Shown here in pieces: positions 41,267 to 52,687 of a stretch of 64,000 bases of DNA. How positions within the stretch are numbered: the first letter of the stretch is position 1; the number at the start of each line of letters is the position of its first letter. The position numbers and the translations under genes were made by a program. A model generated the notes under the pieces. The model saw only the letters and a list, made by a program, of their open reading frames with translations, did not search any database and was not told where the DNA came from. Origin of the DNA: Isochrysis galbana (lineage: Eukaryota > Haptophyta > Isochrysidales > Isochrysidaceae); assembly GCA_018136815.1 (NCBI GenBank), contig CM030933.1:3874106-3938105 (forward strand), written 5' to 3'.

Positions 41267-42174
41267 GCGACCTGGTTGTTCATGAGGCTTTGCGATGCGC
41301 TACAAAATATTGAGGCTCGAGGGCGCGTACGCCACAATACAAATATACTACTACTAAGAAGCAACATTCAGTGCCATCTGCCTATACACCTTATGCCATG
41401 TTCGCGAGCAAGGTGTGGCCGAGCGATCGATGAAGCGTAATGTATGAGCTTATTCGCCCACACACACTCATGCCATGACTCATGCACTCACATATACACT
41501 CGAACATCAAATATATAGTAGTACTATTAATACTGATATTATAATTATAGGCAAGGCTCGGGCACTATTAGTATCTATCTAGATAGTGCTGAGCCACTAT
41601 TAGTATCTATCTAGATAGCCGAAGCGCCCTGTTAGCTAATATCTAGATAGCTCAAAATCAAACCTATTCACAGCCTTACCCCCCCCCCCCGGTGCTTTTT
41701 CCCGGAGAGTCGCCCGACGTAGGTCGGTCCGCCTCAATGGGTTTTCCCTCATTTCTCATTTTAACTTGTGGGGAGTTAGAATGGGAGCCGGGGGCTTGCG
41801 AGGGGGGAAATTTGGATGGGGTGCATAGGTGTATGTATCTGTGGCAACAGCAACAGCACGCGCCAAGGTGTACGGGCATGTGCGCTGAGAGGGCTGTCGT
41901 ATTGGTACCGGGCTAGTGGAAGTAGTGGTACTAATGCTCAGTTATTTTATTATAGGAGGGACCCCATTTCTCATCCGGAGGGCCCCTAGTGCCCTCCAAA
42001 GGCCAAAGGCCCATAGGGGCTCCAAATATAGCCATATGTACTAAAAACGTCCCGACGTCCCGACCGTCCGCCTCGCGGACTGGGGCCATACTAGGGGTAA
42101 GGGGCCAAAATACCAAGGGGGAGAACTAATGTGCCAGGAATTGGCTAGGTACTGGTAGTGAGTGCGGCACGTCC
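41267..42174. other. intergenic with R1 3' fragment
   Basis: 41550-41660 has three copies of ATCTAGATAG in short tandem. 41680-41955 is an R1 copy cut at its left side. It starts within the poly-C/GGTGCTTTTTCCCGGAGAG block (2245 of copy 1) and keeps the right end through GCTCAGTTATTTTATTATAG. The rest is unrecognised. Confidence 0.5.
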
Positions 42175-42335
42175 CCCGTCTTCTTCTTCTCTTACCTCCC
42201 TCCCTATCTCTCCCTTCCCTCTCTATCTCTCTCTCTGTCTCTCCCTCTCCCCCCCCCCCCCGTCTCCCTCTCTCTCCCTCTCTCCGTCTCCCTCTCTGTC
42301 TCCCCCCCCCTCTCCCCCCCCCTGTACACCACTCG
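42175..42335 (+). promoter_or_regulatory. pyrimidine tract upstream of Dus3
   Basis: CT and C runs without a purine for long stretches, ending 45 bp before the start codon. They match the arrangement before FtsH. Probably promoter or 5' leader; the role is inferred. Confidence 0.4.
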
Positions 42336-42380
42336 TTGCCGCGACGAACGGGGGTGCGTGGCCACCGCAACCGCCTCACC

Positions 42381-43925
42381 ATGGTCCTAGCGGCCGGCAC
42401 ATCGAGCTCATCGCTCAGCAGCGGCATCCATGGGCAAATGATCCTCGCGCCGCTCACGCGCGGCGGCAACCTTCCCTTCCGGCGGCTGTGCGCCGACTTT
42501 GGGATGAAGGTCGGGATGGGTGAGATGGTCTTTGCGCGCAACCTTCTAGCTGGAGACCCAAGGGAGCGAGCCAGGCTGCGCCGCGCGGAAAACGAGCAAC
42601 TCTTTGGAGTGCAGATTGCGACGAACGATGTCGAGGAGGGCGTACGCGCCATTGCCCTTGCTGCCGAGGCTGGAGCTGACTGGGTTGATCTGAACTGTGG
42701 GTGCCCAATCCATGAAGCAACCAGGCGAGGCTTGGGCTCAGCTCTCCTTCGTAAGCCGGCTCGGCTGTCGACACTGGTGAGGGGCATTTCAGAACAGAGC
42801 GCTCTGCCCCTCACTGTCAAGATCCGCACGGCCAGCCAAGGCCAGCCAATCAATGTCCGGGAGGTTGCACAAGAGCTGCGAGATGCTGGCGCAGCTGCTG
42901 TGACTGTTCACGGGCGTACCGCCGAACAGCGCTACTCCAAGGCCGCAGATTGGGAATTGATTGCCACAGTCGTGGAGGATGGTCTTAAAGCTGGCTCGAA
43001 TATCCCGATCATCGGGAATGGCGACATTCAAGAGTGGTATGAGGCGAGGCGGCGTCTACGCGAAAGCGGCGTACAGGCCATCATGGTTGGACGAGCGGCT
43101 CTCACCAAACCTTGGATATTTAGCGAATTCGAAAAGGACGAGGCGTGGGACCCTAATGCTGCTGAAAGGGTTTCGATTTACCGCAGACTCGCGTGTTACA
43201 TGAAAGAACACTTCTACGACGATGCACGTGGCAGGTGAGGTGGATGCTCAGCTGCTAGCTCTCTTCTCGTCGCCCTTTGCACCAAGCATGAAGTCCTTCA
43301 GAGCTCTTACTAACGTACTGTAGCTCGGGCGCTTCTTGCCCGAACAGTGAGCCCGGGCTCTGCGCAACGACGCACACCTTTGGGGCCTATGCCTCATCCA
43401 CCTTTTTACCCATTGGTGCGCAGGGCAAAGGCTTGGTACTTCTTGCCGTGGCACCTCGATTTCTTCTCGCGATATCAATCATACCCCCAATCTGAGTGGG
43501 AAGCTTTGTCATGTGAGTCTCCGCTTATCCAGACTCGCCGGGCGTTCCCTCCAGACATGCCACCACTGGATCGGCTGCTTAGCCATGCCAGTAAAGAGGC
43601 TCACGAGATGGTTGCCGCTGCATTGTGGGATGCTGACTCGGATACCGCTGCCATGAGCGCCCTCAACGCCATTGCGATGCGAGAAGGCGTCTTTGAGGAA
43701 CTTGCCGCAGCTCCCGACCTTATTGGACCAGAGACTGAGGAGCTGGCCAATGTTGGTGGAACCACTGGGGGTGTGGGCGAGCCGAAGACCTCGGGCAAGC
43801 GCCACCGACGGCGGTCAGTGCCACCGGTAAGGACACCTGACGAAATAGCAGCACTTCGATCTGCACGTGCTGCCAAGCGTGCCGTGATGGGGGCGCCACC
43901 GCACCGCGACGGCCGTGCGCCCTAG
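42381..43925 (+). CDS. tRNA-dihydrouridine synthase 3 (Dus3)
   Basis: Two exons, 42381-43234 and 43424-43925. The 189-bp intron (GTGAGG donor, GTGCGCAG acceptor) splits an Arg codon; the product is 451 residues. It is a flavin TIM barrel: MILAPLTRGGNLPFRRLCAD at the FMN side, WVDLNCGCPI with catalytic Cys108, VKIRTA, VTVHGRTAEQRYSKAADWEL, IIGNGD and AIMVGRAALTKPWIF. NLPFRR, RYSKAADW and KPWIF point to Dus3, which reduces U47 in tRNA and sites in mRNA using NADPH. The N-terminal CCCH zinc fingers of fungal and animal Dus3 are missing. The C-terminal helical domain (AKAWYFLPWHLDFFSRY) is present, with a basic tail. Confidence 0.88.
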
Positions 43926-44595
43926 CATAAGTGATATTGGCCGATTCTCACAGCCTTGACCTTCATCGGTTTTTGGTTGTATCGTGCGAGGGTGCCAAAG
44001 ACGGGACCGGTGTTAACCATGGAATTCCAATCTATATAAAAACCCGTTTAATATTCTCGCCTCGCGCGTGGCCGTGTGCTAGTGCTAGTGCTATGCTACC
44101 ACGCCTTAGCTCCTTCCTTTTCCCTCCCTAACCTGCCTTGCGGCGACTCCCCTCGTGCGCTACTAAGTGCACTTAGCACTTAGGGCTGCTAGGGGCCCGG
44201 GCGAGGCATAAAAGGAATAAGGGGCACTGGCCACTGGGGTCTAGGGTCAGAAGAAGGAGATGCGTCGAAGCTTTCCTCGTTTGAGGGGTTGGTTTTTTTC
44301 TTTTGTTCGCTGATCTCTTCGTTCAGTTCTCTCATTCTGTCGTTCAGTAAAGTACTCTAGTAAATTTGACATAATCACATATTCGCTGTGCGCGCCCTAA
44401 CCCGCCCTTTCTTTACTGGAAAACTTAAAACCCCTGAAAAGATCTGTAAGCAGGCTGCAGCAGGCTGCAAGCTGCAGAAGGCGGACTCGGACGGGCGGGA
44501 CCCTTGTTATTCCGTGATCTCGTGTCTTTGTGGTGGAGCTTCTCCTCTCACTCGCCCAGGACTGCTGATCACCCACCGTCCGGGATCCAAGCACG
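43926..44595. other. intergenic, R3-like end and TANGO2 leader
   Basis: 44036-44160 (AAACCCGTTTAATATTCTCG, CGGCGACTCCCCTCGTGCGC) is a diverged R3 end, like 19255-19370. 44280-44595 is the presumed promoter and leader of the next gene. No other gene is seen. Confidence 0.4.
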
Positions 44596-45627
44596 ATGTG
44601 CATCATGGGCGTTGCGGCCGGGCTGCACCATGACCTCACGTGTGTTCTCTTGCACAGCCGTGACGAGGTTGTCGCGCGCGGCGTCACTGGCGCCTCTATG
44701 CCATCCGTCGATGAGAACGGCGTGCTTATGGCGAGAGATGAGGAGAGTGGTGGGACATGGATGGGTTTCCACACGCAGACTGGGGCCTTCGCGGCTCTAT
44801 CGAACGTGCGTCATAAGGCACCTCGTCTTAAGCACGAGTTGCATTCACGCGGAGAGCTTGTCTCACGCGTTCTCCATGGAGACACTGCAGCTGTCGAGAG
44901 CGGTGCATTTTCTGCCTTCAATATAATTTATGGAACTGTACAGCCCGATGGCCCCTCGCAGCTGAAGTACGGAGCCAGCATCCCGGACGCAACTGGGAAA
45001 TGGCACACAAGCGTCTTCGACTTTTCGGGTGCTTTTAGAACGAATGGGCGAGGCAACGCACAAGCTCCATTGTGCCTCAATGCTGGCTCTAAGGACGAGG
45101 GCATTTGCTACTTCAAATCCAACGAGAGCAACGGTGTGATGGGTGAGGGCGAGTGGCCCAAGACAGGTTGGCTTCGCGCTCAGACACAAATGGCACTATC
45201 GATGCCGGATGTGGCAAATGCTTCGGGAGAGGCTGCAGCACATGCGCTGATGTCTCAGATGGACGCAGCGCTCTTGTGTACTGAAATCTCAGAGCCTATG
45301 GTTCGCCTGCAGAATGATAACGTTGCGCGGCAAATGGCCACTGAGATGAGCCCTTTCACGCTGCAGCAGGAGAAATGCTTGATGAAGGGCCCACATGTAT
45401 CGCTCATGTCTCTTGAAAGACAGCCTTATTCAACCGTGTCTCAAACTGCCTTGATTATCTCATCATCTGAGGCGTGCGCCTTTTTTGCTCATCGCAAAGC
45501 TACTGATGCATTCGCTGCAGCAGCAGCCCTTGGCAGAGCGGCTGGAGATTGTGCTGATTGCGCGCCTATGATGGGTCCGTGGGTGTGGCAACGTGTCCCC
45601 CTCCCCCCCCTTGACCATCAAACATAA
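44596..45627 (+). CDS. TANGO2: TANGO2/NRDE family protein
   Basis: 343 residues, single exon, ATG at 44596. It starts MCIMG, with the invariant Cys2 of the family, followed by LLHSRDEVVAR (the NRDE motif with Ser for Asn), GGTWMGFHTQTGAFAALSNV, SRGELVSRVL and FNIIYG. Near the end, YSTVSQTALIIS matches the RTNTIILV region. TANGO2 proteins are linked to Golgi/ER organisation and to lipid and haem handling in mitochondria; the fold resembles Ntn hydrolases but activity is unproven. The spacer at 130-235 is longer than usual. Confidence 0.88.
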   Translation: MCIMGVAAGLHHDLTCVLLHSRDEVVARGVTGASMPSVDENGVLMARDEESGGTWMGFHTQTGAFAALSNVRHKAPRLKHELHSRGELVSRVLHGDTAAVESGAFSAFNIIYGTVQPDGPSQLKYGASIPDATGKWHTSVFDFSGAFRTNGRGNAQAPLCLNAGSKDEGICYFKSNESNGVMGEGEWPKTGWLRAQTQMALSMPDVANASGEAAAHALMSQMDAALLCTEISEPMVRLQNDNVARQMATEMSPFTLQQEKCLMKGPHVSLMSLERQPYSTVSQTALIISSSEACAFFAHRKATDAFAAAAALGRAAGDCADCAPMMGPWVWQRVPLPPLDHQT

Positions 45628-46510
45628 CCTGCAAGGACACGTGACATCAAAAGTCCCGGGGTACCCTCTGGAGAAGGAGGAAATGGCGCCCCTACTTGCC
45701 CCAATTTATACCCCTTTCGCAAGCTACCCCTCTCGCTGGAAAGTATTCTATATTTATAATTGACAACCTACTTTTATAAGTGGGGGTCCCAATAATGGGG
45801 CCCTCGCGCCTCGCGCCCCCCTCACTCCATCGCGGACACCCCCCGGAGTGGGCCGTACAATCAACTCCAGCCCCTGCCAAAGGGCAGGGCCTGGACACTC
45901 ATCATTCCAGCCCAGGCCCCTAGTGGGCGCGGGCCGCGAGCCGCACTCCCACGCCCGCATTGGGCCTGCCCTCGAGCTGACTCCCGACATAAGACGTCTT
46001 GGGATACCCCCGTCCCCCGTGGCAGTGGCAGGTATCTCGAGGACTGCTCGCGGCGCGAGCTGGTAAGGGCCGTTCTTTTTCACGACGAGAGCCAACCTAC
46101 TTTTATAAGTAGGGGTCAATTGGGGCCTCGCGCCCCCCTCTCTCCACCGCGGACACCCCCCGGGGTGGCGGGGTGGGCGCCCGTACAATCAACCACAGCC
46201 CCTGCCCTCTGGCAGGGGCTGGGCAATCATCACACTGGCCCAGACCCCTAGTGCGCGCGGGCCGTGATTCGCACTCCCACGCCCTGCGTAGGCCTGCCCT
46301 CGAGCTGCCCCCCCCCCCCCCCCTTCCCTGGTCGCCAGGCAGACAGTTGCCTCTGGGCGGCTCCCATGGCCAGCGTGGCAAGCGGGGGAGAGGCAGGCAG
46401 GGGGGGCCGGGGGCTGAGCCCCAGCCTCCACTGCCCCCTGAGCTGCCCTGGCTGGCCCTCTGGGAGCCCCCAAAGGACCTCTGAGAGCGCAGGCCGTGGC
46501 CAAGGCTAGG
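45628..46510 (+). mobile_element. two partial R1 copies in tandem
   Basis: 45762-46086 starts GACAACCTACTTTTATAAGT, carries the CAGCCCCTGCC palindrome and jumps at about 45985 to the segment ending GCTGGTAAGGGCCGTTCTTT, so it is internally deleted. 46087-46495 is a second left-end copy, in the same orientation, running to CCCCAAAGGACCTCTGAGAG. Neither keeps the GCTCAGTTATTTT end. 45628-45760 has no feature beyond the 3' region of TANGO2. Confidence 0.55.
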
Positions 46511-46654
46511 AATCAGTTAAACCAGTTAACCAGTTAACTATATTAATCACTATTAATCGGCAGTTTCAAAACCCCCTTTGATTAATCATCGAGTTTCTGC
46601 AAACTCAAACCCTAGTTAACTAGTTAATCACCGAGTTTTGAGCGCCCATTCAGT

Positions 46655-46942
46655 GTGTTGCGGGCCGCCTGTGATGGGACTACGATCGATCATTCGGAGG
46701 TCCCAACGTTCACACGGGAAGTTCTTGCTTGGTGGTCATCCAACCACACCAAGTTCCCCACGTGGGCGAAAGCAGCAAGGATTGCGTTCAGCATGACTCC
46801 TAATTCGGCTGCGTGTGAGAGAGTGTTTTCATTGCTTGCCAAGATGTTTGGGCCCGATCGCTCGTCTTCTTTGGCGGACCAACTTTCGGCGGCGTTGATG
46901 TTGCGTTACAACAACAACCAACGTGACAAAGTCCCAATGTGA
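46655..46942 (+). pseudogene. hAT transposase C-terminal fragment
   Basis: The frame reads VLAWWSSNHTKFPTWAKAAR, then IAFSMTPNSAACERVFSLLA and DRSSSLADQLSAALMLRYNN. This is a well-preserved hAT dimerisation domain (Dimer_Tnp_hAT) with its conserved NSAACERVFS stretch and a natural stop at 46940-46942. No ATG precedes it and upstream DNA is non-coding, so this is the tail of a truncated transposase. AGTTAAC and ATTAATC repeats at 46514-46630 might be subterminal motifs of the former element. Confidence 0.75.
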
Positions 46943-47320
46943 ATGAGAATAAGTGTGTCGTTTGTAGTTTGTAGTGTTACCGTGTTGTATGTAGTATTGT
47001 GTGATGTGAATGCCTCAATGACGAACAAACATGTATTAGCACAGGCCTATACTACTACTAATGGTGCACGGGGTGGGGACCGTCGGACCGTCGGGCACGC
47101 AATGCGCGAGTACGCCGGCAGTTTTTTTGCGTCCCTAAGGGAAACGTGCTGCGGACTGCGGACGTACTTGCCGCACGACAACTTGCGAAAAGAATTATCA
47201 CAAGTTTGGGTCATCGGCTTCAAGAATCCCGCAAGTTCGGCCGACAAGTTTGGGCGACTTTTGCTAAAAGGATTGACCTGGGCCTACGGCGGCGACGGGC
47301 CAGAGAGTGGGGGGGGTGGC

Positions 47321-47362
<42 letters not shown>

Positions 47363-47421
47363 AATGACTCTACCCCACCGATCCAAGCGGCGGCGCCACT
47401 CAGTCCGCGAATAGTCCGCTG
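46943..47421. other. spacer with GGC triplet repeat
   Basis: No gene is recognised; hAT-derived 3' sequence is followed by unknown DNA. 47310-47362 is a (GGC/GGT)n tract of about 17 triplets. Confidence 0.45.
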
Positions 47422-47960
47422 GCTGATCGGCGTGACCATCCGGGTGGGCCATGCGTATTTGGTATCTGGTGGGGTCCCCCATCCGGATGGATCGTCGAAA
47501 ACGGGCACGCAGCGCGCCCGGCATCGGTTCGAAGTTGGGCTCTCCGGGCCTCCCTCGGCGACGGCTCAACGTTCAATGGGCTCGGCGGATGGGTGATTTC
47601 GACGAGGGTTCGGCGCGCGGCCTGCCCGATTGGCGTGACCATCCGGGTGGGCTATGCGTATTTGGTATCTGGTGGGGTCCCCCATCCGGATGGATCGTCG
47701 AAAACGGGCACGCAGCGCGCCCGGCATCGGTTCGAAGTTGAGCTTTTCAAGCTTTTGCGATTTTAGCGTCTTTTGTCTGTTTTCGATTACGTTTTGTTGT
47801 GGGGGCCCAAGGGGGGGGTCCGGGTCCTAATGGGCCCCGGATATGTGCTAGTTGGGTGTATTGGGAACTTTCTCCCGAAAAAAATCCTCAAATTTCCTCA
47901 ATTCTGAGATGGTCATTTTTTCACCCCTAATAAAAAAAACACTGTTTGACCGCCCTATCA
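47422..47960 (+). repeat. R6 tandem units and R7 end, second locus
   Basis: Unit starts GCATCGGTTCGAAGTTG at 47521 and 47724 are 203 bp apart, with a partial unit before them. The tail at 47735-47940 matches 11421-11640, ending in TTTGACCGCCCTA at 47944-47956. Two loci with the same array, tail and end show that the unit moves as one. Confidence 0.7.
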
Positions 47961-48929
47961 TTGCCCTTAGGCCCTATGGGCCATCCCAATTCGTCATGGG
48001 GATGCTTGCTTGGGGAGTGGCATGCAGGACGAGAAGGCCGTCCTCGCACGCATCACGGACCTCGTCACCCAGAATGAGGCAAGGGTGGTCGCCTGGTCGC
48101 CTGCCAACAGAACGACATTGACACCATCCACAGGATCGAGGACGCGGAGAAGGAAAAGAAGACCAAGAAGATGAAGATTTAAGGCTGCTTATTTATGTGC
48201 CCGTGTTCCGTGACGGTCTGAAAGGTGCGTTCTGAAAGCGCGCGGCGCGATGTGTCCATCGTTCGTAGATATTAAAAGTCGATAATAGGGTGTATGTGAA
48301 TATTGTTGTATAAATGACTATGGACATTTGATGGCTCCATTTGAGTGATGTCCCATACTTGACGGAACGACACCTTCATCCCACGGCGCCCCACGACCCC
48401 TCGTATGCTCTAGTGCCACCAGCGAGCGACCAGCGAGCGACCAGCGAGCGACCAGCGACTAGCCAGCTGGCGCCCCCCTCCCCCCCCTTCTCCGCTTTGG
48501 TCTCAACATCAACGACCATTGTCATCGCGCATCGCAACCACAGCCACAACCACAGCCACAACCACGTAGCCATTCCACCCACGAGGCACGAGTTACTCGT
48601 TGCCCCAATCACAATCACACAATCACACCGATCGTCGTCGGGTGCCAGGGCCCTAGCTAGGGACCGCTGTGAGTGGCCGCAGCCCCGGCCTGCGGCCGAA
48701 ATAAAACAGCAAAAAACACATGGTTTTGGTCTCCGAAAAAAACACTGTTCCTGTGTCCTGTGTTTCACATGTATTGGGACCAGAACAAGAAAACAAGAAA
48801 ACTCTGGAACCCTCCCTCCTCTTTCCTTCCTCTTGTCTGGATAGGGATAGAAGTGATTGTACTTTTACACCAATTTACGAAAGGCCGCCACTACGCGCTC
48901 GCTCCCTCGCTCGTCTGCACTCGCGCGTC
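47961..48929. other. intergenic, ORF remnant
   Basis: 48022-48180 encodes MQDEKAVLARITDLVTQNEA in one frame and DIDTIHRIEDAEKEKKTKKM followed by KI and a stop in another, i.e. a charged, coiled-coil-like protein end broken by a frameshift. 48530-48570 has short CACAACCACAGC repeats. 48860-48929 is the presumed leader of the next gene. Confidence 0.35.
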
Positions 48930-50678
48930 ATGTCCGCCTTGCTGCTGCAGATGCGCTGCCGGCTGCCGGTGGCGATGCGCTGCTCCACTGGAGCGAGCCC
49001 ACAACCAGCCAGTATTGGCCGTAGCCTACGCTGCTACAGTTCGAAGCCCTCTCGTTTTGGCGCCAAAAAGCGCACACAAGTCCTAGAGAAGGTGTGAATC
49101 TGCCACTTGCACCGCTTGATCCCCTTTCGCTCTGCTGCTTCATTGCGCGTACAGGCTGATTCGGACCGTGCCCATGCCAGCTACCTCTATTCACACGTAT
49201 CATCTTAAGCCTCGCGCACCGTCCCCGTCTTCACGAGCCACCGCAATCTTTTCTGCAGGAGGCAGAGCCAGCAAAGGGTGATTGGACCGCTTCTGAGCCC
49301 ATCCGTGGACGCTTTGGACAGCAGCAACAGGAGCCTATCGCGTCGGCGCAAAATTCCTTCCCCTCATATGCTGACGTACGCGAGCGCCAGCAGCAACAGA
49401 TGGGCTCTCAGTTCGATAACCTTTCTGGAGGAGTCGTGGATCACATGCGGCGCGTTTATGCCACACTTGCTGCTGGAATCGGCATCTCAGCTGGCGCATC
49501 CATCTTTGCGATGGCCACACCACTTGGTGACGCCCCACGCCTCTAAAGCCTTTTTTCCGTTGTATCACGTATACATGCATACGAATAGTGCCCTTGACTA
49601 CCCAGTCAAACCATGGCCTTGTCCTTAATTCAATGCCTTGCTCTTTGTGGCTCAACATGCTATTTGCAAATCAAATCTGCTTATTCTGAACAATGTGATG
49701 GGCACGGCCGACTGACATGCCAATGCCACGAACGACGTGACAGGCATGGTTCACCCGCTCATCCCGGGATTGGGCGCCGTTGTGCCACTTCTCGGTCTCA
49801 TGTACACCTCGAAGCACACACACTCTCCTGCTCTCCGTGCGGGTCTCTTTGCTGCCTTCGCTGGCATGAGCGGTTGGGCAATGGCGCCACTCCTTGCACT
49901 TGCACTGAAGGTTTCACCGATGGTGGTGCCGCAGGTGTGCACAGCTGCACTTATGAAGCAGGAAAAGAGGCGCGGCGAACGTTGCGTTTTGCCCCGTTCA
50001 CATGCGGCGACACACACAAACATTGCTTCCGTGTTTCTCGTTGCCCCTCCCAATTCATTTCTTTGATCAACCGCTCGCCTCGTCTACATCAGGCGCTTGC
50101 TATCACAACGGGATTGTTTGGCACGATGACAGCTCTGTCCTTGTTTGCTCGACCTGGTTCAATGCTTCGGCTGGGGGTTCCTCTCGGCGCCGGGGTGCTC
50201 ATGCTTCTTGCTTGCGGCATTGCGGGCATGTTCGTCCCCGTCACGTCTGCCTGGTACCCTCTCCTCCACTCCGTTCAATTGTACGGCGGGCTCGGTCTTT
50301 TCACGTTGTACGTTGCTTATGACACACAGGTGTGTGTATCTCTGGAGGCATAACGGCCATCAGCGTTTGCCTCATTCCAACACATGCATGCTGAGACGGA
50401 TTCGTCCGGCCACTGAATTCCATGTCTTCTTGTGTTACTGCTCATACTCTTTGGAATGCACAACATGTTGTGGGGCCTTGAGTCCTAAGGAGTCCTTGTC
50501 CCCCTCCTCCACTCCTCACACCCCCTACCCCTCACCCCGCTCCTGGCAGAATATGATTGCAGAGTATGAGATGGGTGAGGACGACCATCTCAAGCATGCG
50601 ACTGACCTCTTCATCAACTTCAAAGCCATCTTCCAACGAGTTCTCTTTATGCTGATGGGTTCGAATAATGATGACTAG
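48930..50678 (+). CDS. TMBIM5/GHITM-like mitochondrial Bax-inhibitor-1 protein
   Basis: Five exons, 48930-49091, 49259-49526, 49744-49934, 50093-50329 and 50550-50678, giving 328 residues. Introns are 158-220 bp with GTGTG(A/C/T) or GTGACG donors. The first 50 residues are rich in Arg, Ser and Ala and almost free of acids (MSALLLQMRCRLPVAMRCST, RSLRCYSSKPSRFGAKKR), a classic mitochondrial presequence. Six to seven membrane helices follow in BI-1 order, including VYATLAAGIGISAGASIFAM, HPLIPGLGAVVPLLGLMYTS, ITTGLFGTMTALSLFARPGS and LYGGLGLFTLYVAYDTQ. The C terminus (HATDLFINFKAIFQRVLFML) is the family helix. The human relative acts in the inner membrane in cristae structure and calcium/proton exchange. 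Confidence 0.88.
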
Positions 50679-52687
50679 ACGGCACGAGTAATGGCGACGA
50701 CACGACAAATGATGGTACAAGAAGAGGATCTGAATCGTCGCTAGATGCACAACATGCTTTGGTTGAGGTCGAGAAGCAAGCGCATCGAGCGAGGAGACCA
50801 ACGGGTACAACTTAGTGTCGTGAGTGCGCTGATTATTCTGGGTACATGTGTCGGTAAATGATGAAAGAGGTTGCAACATCAACATGCTAAGCATGTCTTT
50901 CGGTAGAGTTAGAGCTCTATGTTTTAGGGATGTTGACATCGCATCACAATCAGCTCAATGTGTGTCCGAAACGAACTCTCGAATATTCGGTGCTTGTGGA
51001 CGCGACCGTAGGGAGAAGGAGAGGGGGGGGGGGCGTCACCCAAGAAAGCAAACATCCGAAGATTCTGGGCTAACACCTATTGCTAGACTGGCTTCTTCTA
51101 CCTCCTATCTGACATCGCCCTTGCTACCCTTCTTTCCACCACTTCACCTTCCCCCCCTCGTTCCTTTGTCTTTGGTTTTGGCAACTATCGTTATAACGAT
51201 AGGGTCATGGAGCGCGCGCCGCCCCGCCTCCTCCCTCCCCGACCACCTCGCCGCGCCGACCGATCAGGACATGACAAACGCCACGCAGCCGCACCGACCT
51301 CCAGCAGAGACCACGCCTACCCAGGTACACGAGAGACACGACGCGACGCGTGCCCGGAGCACCACACAATCCACCGTTCCAGTCATAGAAGATAGAAGCA
51401 CAGAGCACACGCACAACAGCCCAACACATGCATGCAGTACCACAAACAGCTGGGGCCTCAGGGCCCCAGTTTCCATAGGGAAAGCCTCCGGGCTGGGCCC
51501 CTACAACGCCGCGGCACTGGCCCCGTGCGCAAGCATGGAGTGCGGATGACGGATCCGAGGTTACCACTACCTCAGATGGGAACGGAGGGGACGGAAGGGA
51601 AGCGGCGAGAGGCACGGCGGGAGTGTCGCTCTCCTCGCCCTCGTCGTCGTACTCCGAGCTCTCCTCCATGTCCTCGTGCTCGTGCTCGTGGTCCTCGCTC
51701 TCGCCGAGAGGCAGGGGCGACTCGTTTGTGACGCGTGAGCGCAAGGCTGCACGCGAGGAGGACGGGCGGTGTGAGATGGGGCCATTCTATGTGCACGTGA
51801 TGACGTGATGAAGAGCGCAGAGGCCAGAGCTGCAGGGCGGGGCCGACCTCGGAGAGGCATCGCTGAGGAGAAGCGGGAGCGCGGGAGCGAGAGATGCGTG
51901 CACGTTCCCCCGCCAGCAGTGCCCTTCCCATGCGACTCAGCTCCCGAAGGGCTCACAGAGTATCACAGTAACATGCACAAATATTACGTATCGAGGAGCT
52001 CGCACCGGCCTGAACTTCTGGCAGCGCTCGCCAGCGCTCGCCAGCGTCCCAGGGGCCGGCCTCATGGAGGTCGGGCCGTGTCGAATTATCGTATGCCTGC
52101 GGCGCAATGGGCAAGGATATGTCACTACCGGACTGTGCGACCCTCGAGATCAAGCGTGCGACCCACCAGGGGCCTCCCGCATCCCTCGCGAGGGGCTTGA
52201 GCTTGGGCTCCTCACCAGCTGGCAGCCATTGCGAGGCCGACAGCCGGCGATCGGCCGACGCGGAACCTCCGCGTTTCTTATGGGGATTCGCCCGACATTC
52301 ACTGCTTTGATTCCCTCACGCGCGCGATCCTCCCATTCTCCCAAAATAGACTTCCATGGGCCGGACAAGGCGGGGGAGTCACTCACCGACGCCATGGATT
52401 TTCGTGGGGTAGAGGGGGTTCGCGGGGGGGGGGGGGGGGGGGTCTGGGGGGCAGGTAAGGGGGGTCCCTGGGGAATCCTTGGACACCCAGGAGGGGTGGA
52501 AAATAGTGGTTAAAAAGCGTGAGTGACCGGCCTATCGTCAGGCATGGCGGGATTCCGGGACGGATAAGTTGTGTCCGATCCGATTAGCTAGTGGGGTTGG
52601 CTAGGATATAACACGAATAATTTTATTTATTTAATTACTAAACTCGATCGCGTTGCAAGGCACTAACTATATCATCGCGATTTGAGA
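50679..52687. other. intergenic, repeats, one weak acidic ORF
   Basis: 51020-51180 resembles the extra R1 segment of 1425-1560. 51183-51225 is an R4 unit. On the minus strand 51700-51560 encodes ESEDHEHEHEDMEESSEYDD..ESDTP, an acidic stretch that could be an exon of an unknown gene, but no start or splice sites are convincing. 52415-52445 is a poly-G run. 52560-52687 is the probable 3' region of the kinase gene. Confidence 0.35.
51183..51225 (-). repeat. R4 GC box plus perfect hairpin, copy e
   Basis: CTATCGTTATAACGATAG is a perfect 18-bp palindrome beside GGTCATGGAGCGCGCGCC, the inverted form of the box used in the other R4 copies. Confidence 0.5.

Noticed and set aside
43320..43423. an extra mini-exon in Dus3 between TGTAG and GAACAGTGAGC
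   Set aside because: A single 189-bp intron to the CAG at 43421-43423 already gives an in-frame, family-like junction (DARGRAKAWYFLPWHL); an extra exon is not needed.
51205..51744. 179-codon minus ORF with acidic N-terminal stretch
   Set aside because: No ATG, no convincing splice sites, and the C-terminal half lies over an R4 repeat. Only the short acidic stretch might be an exon.
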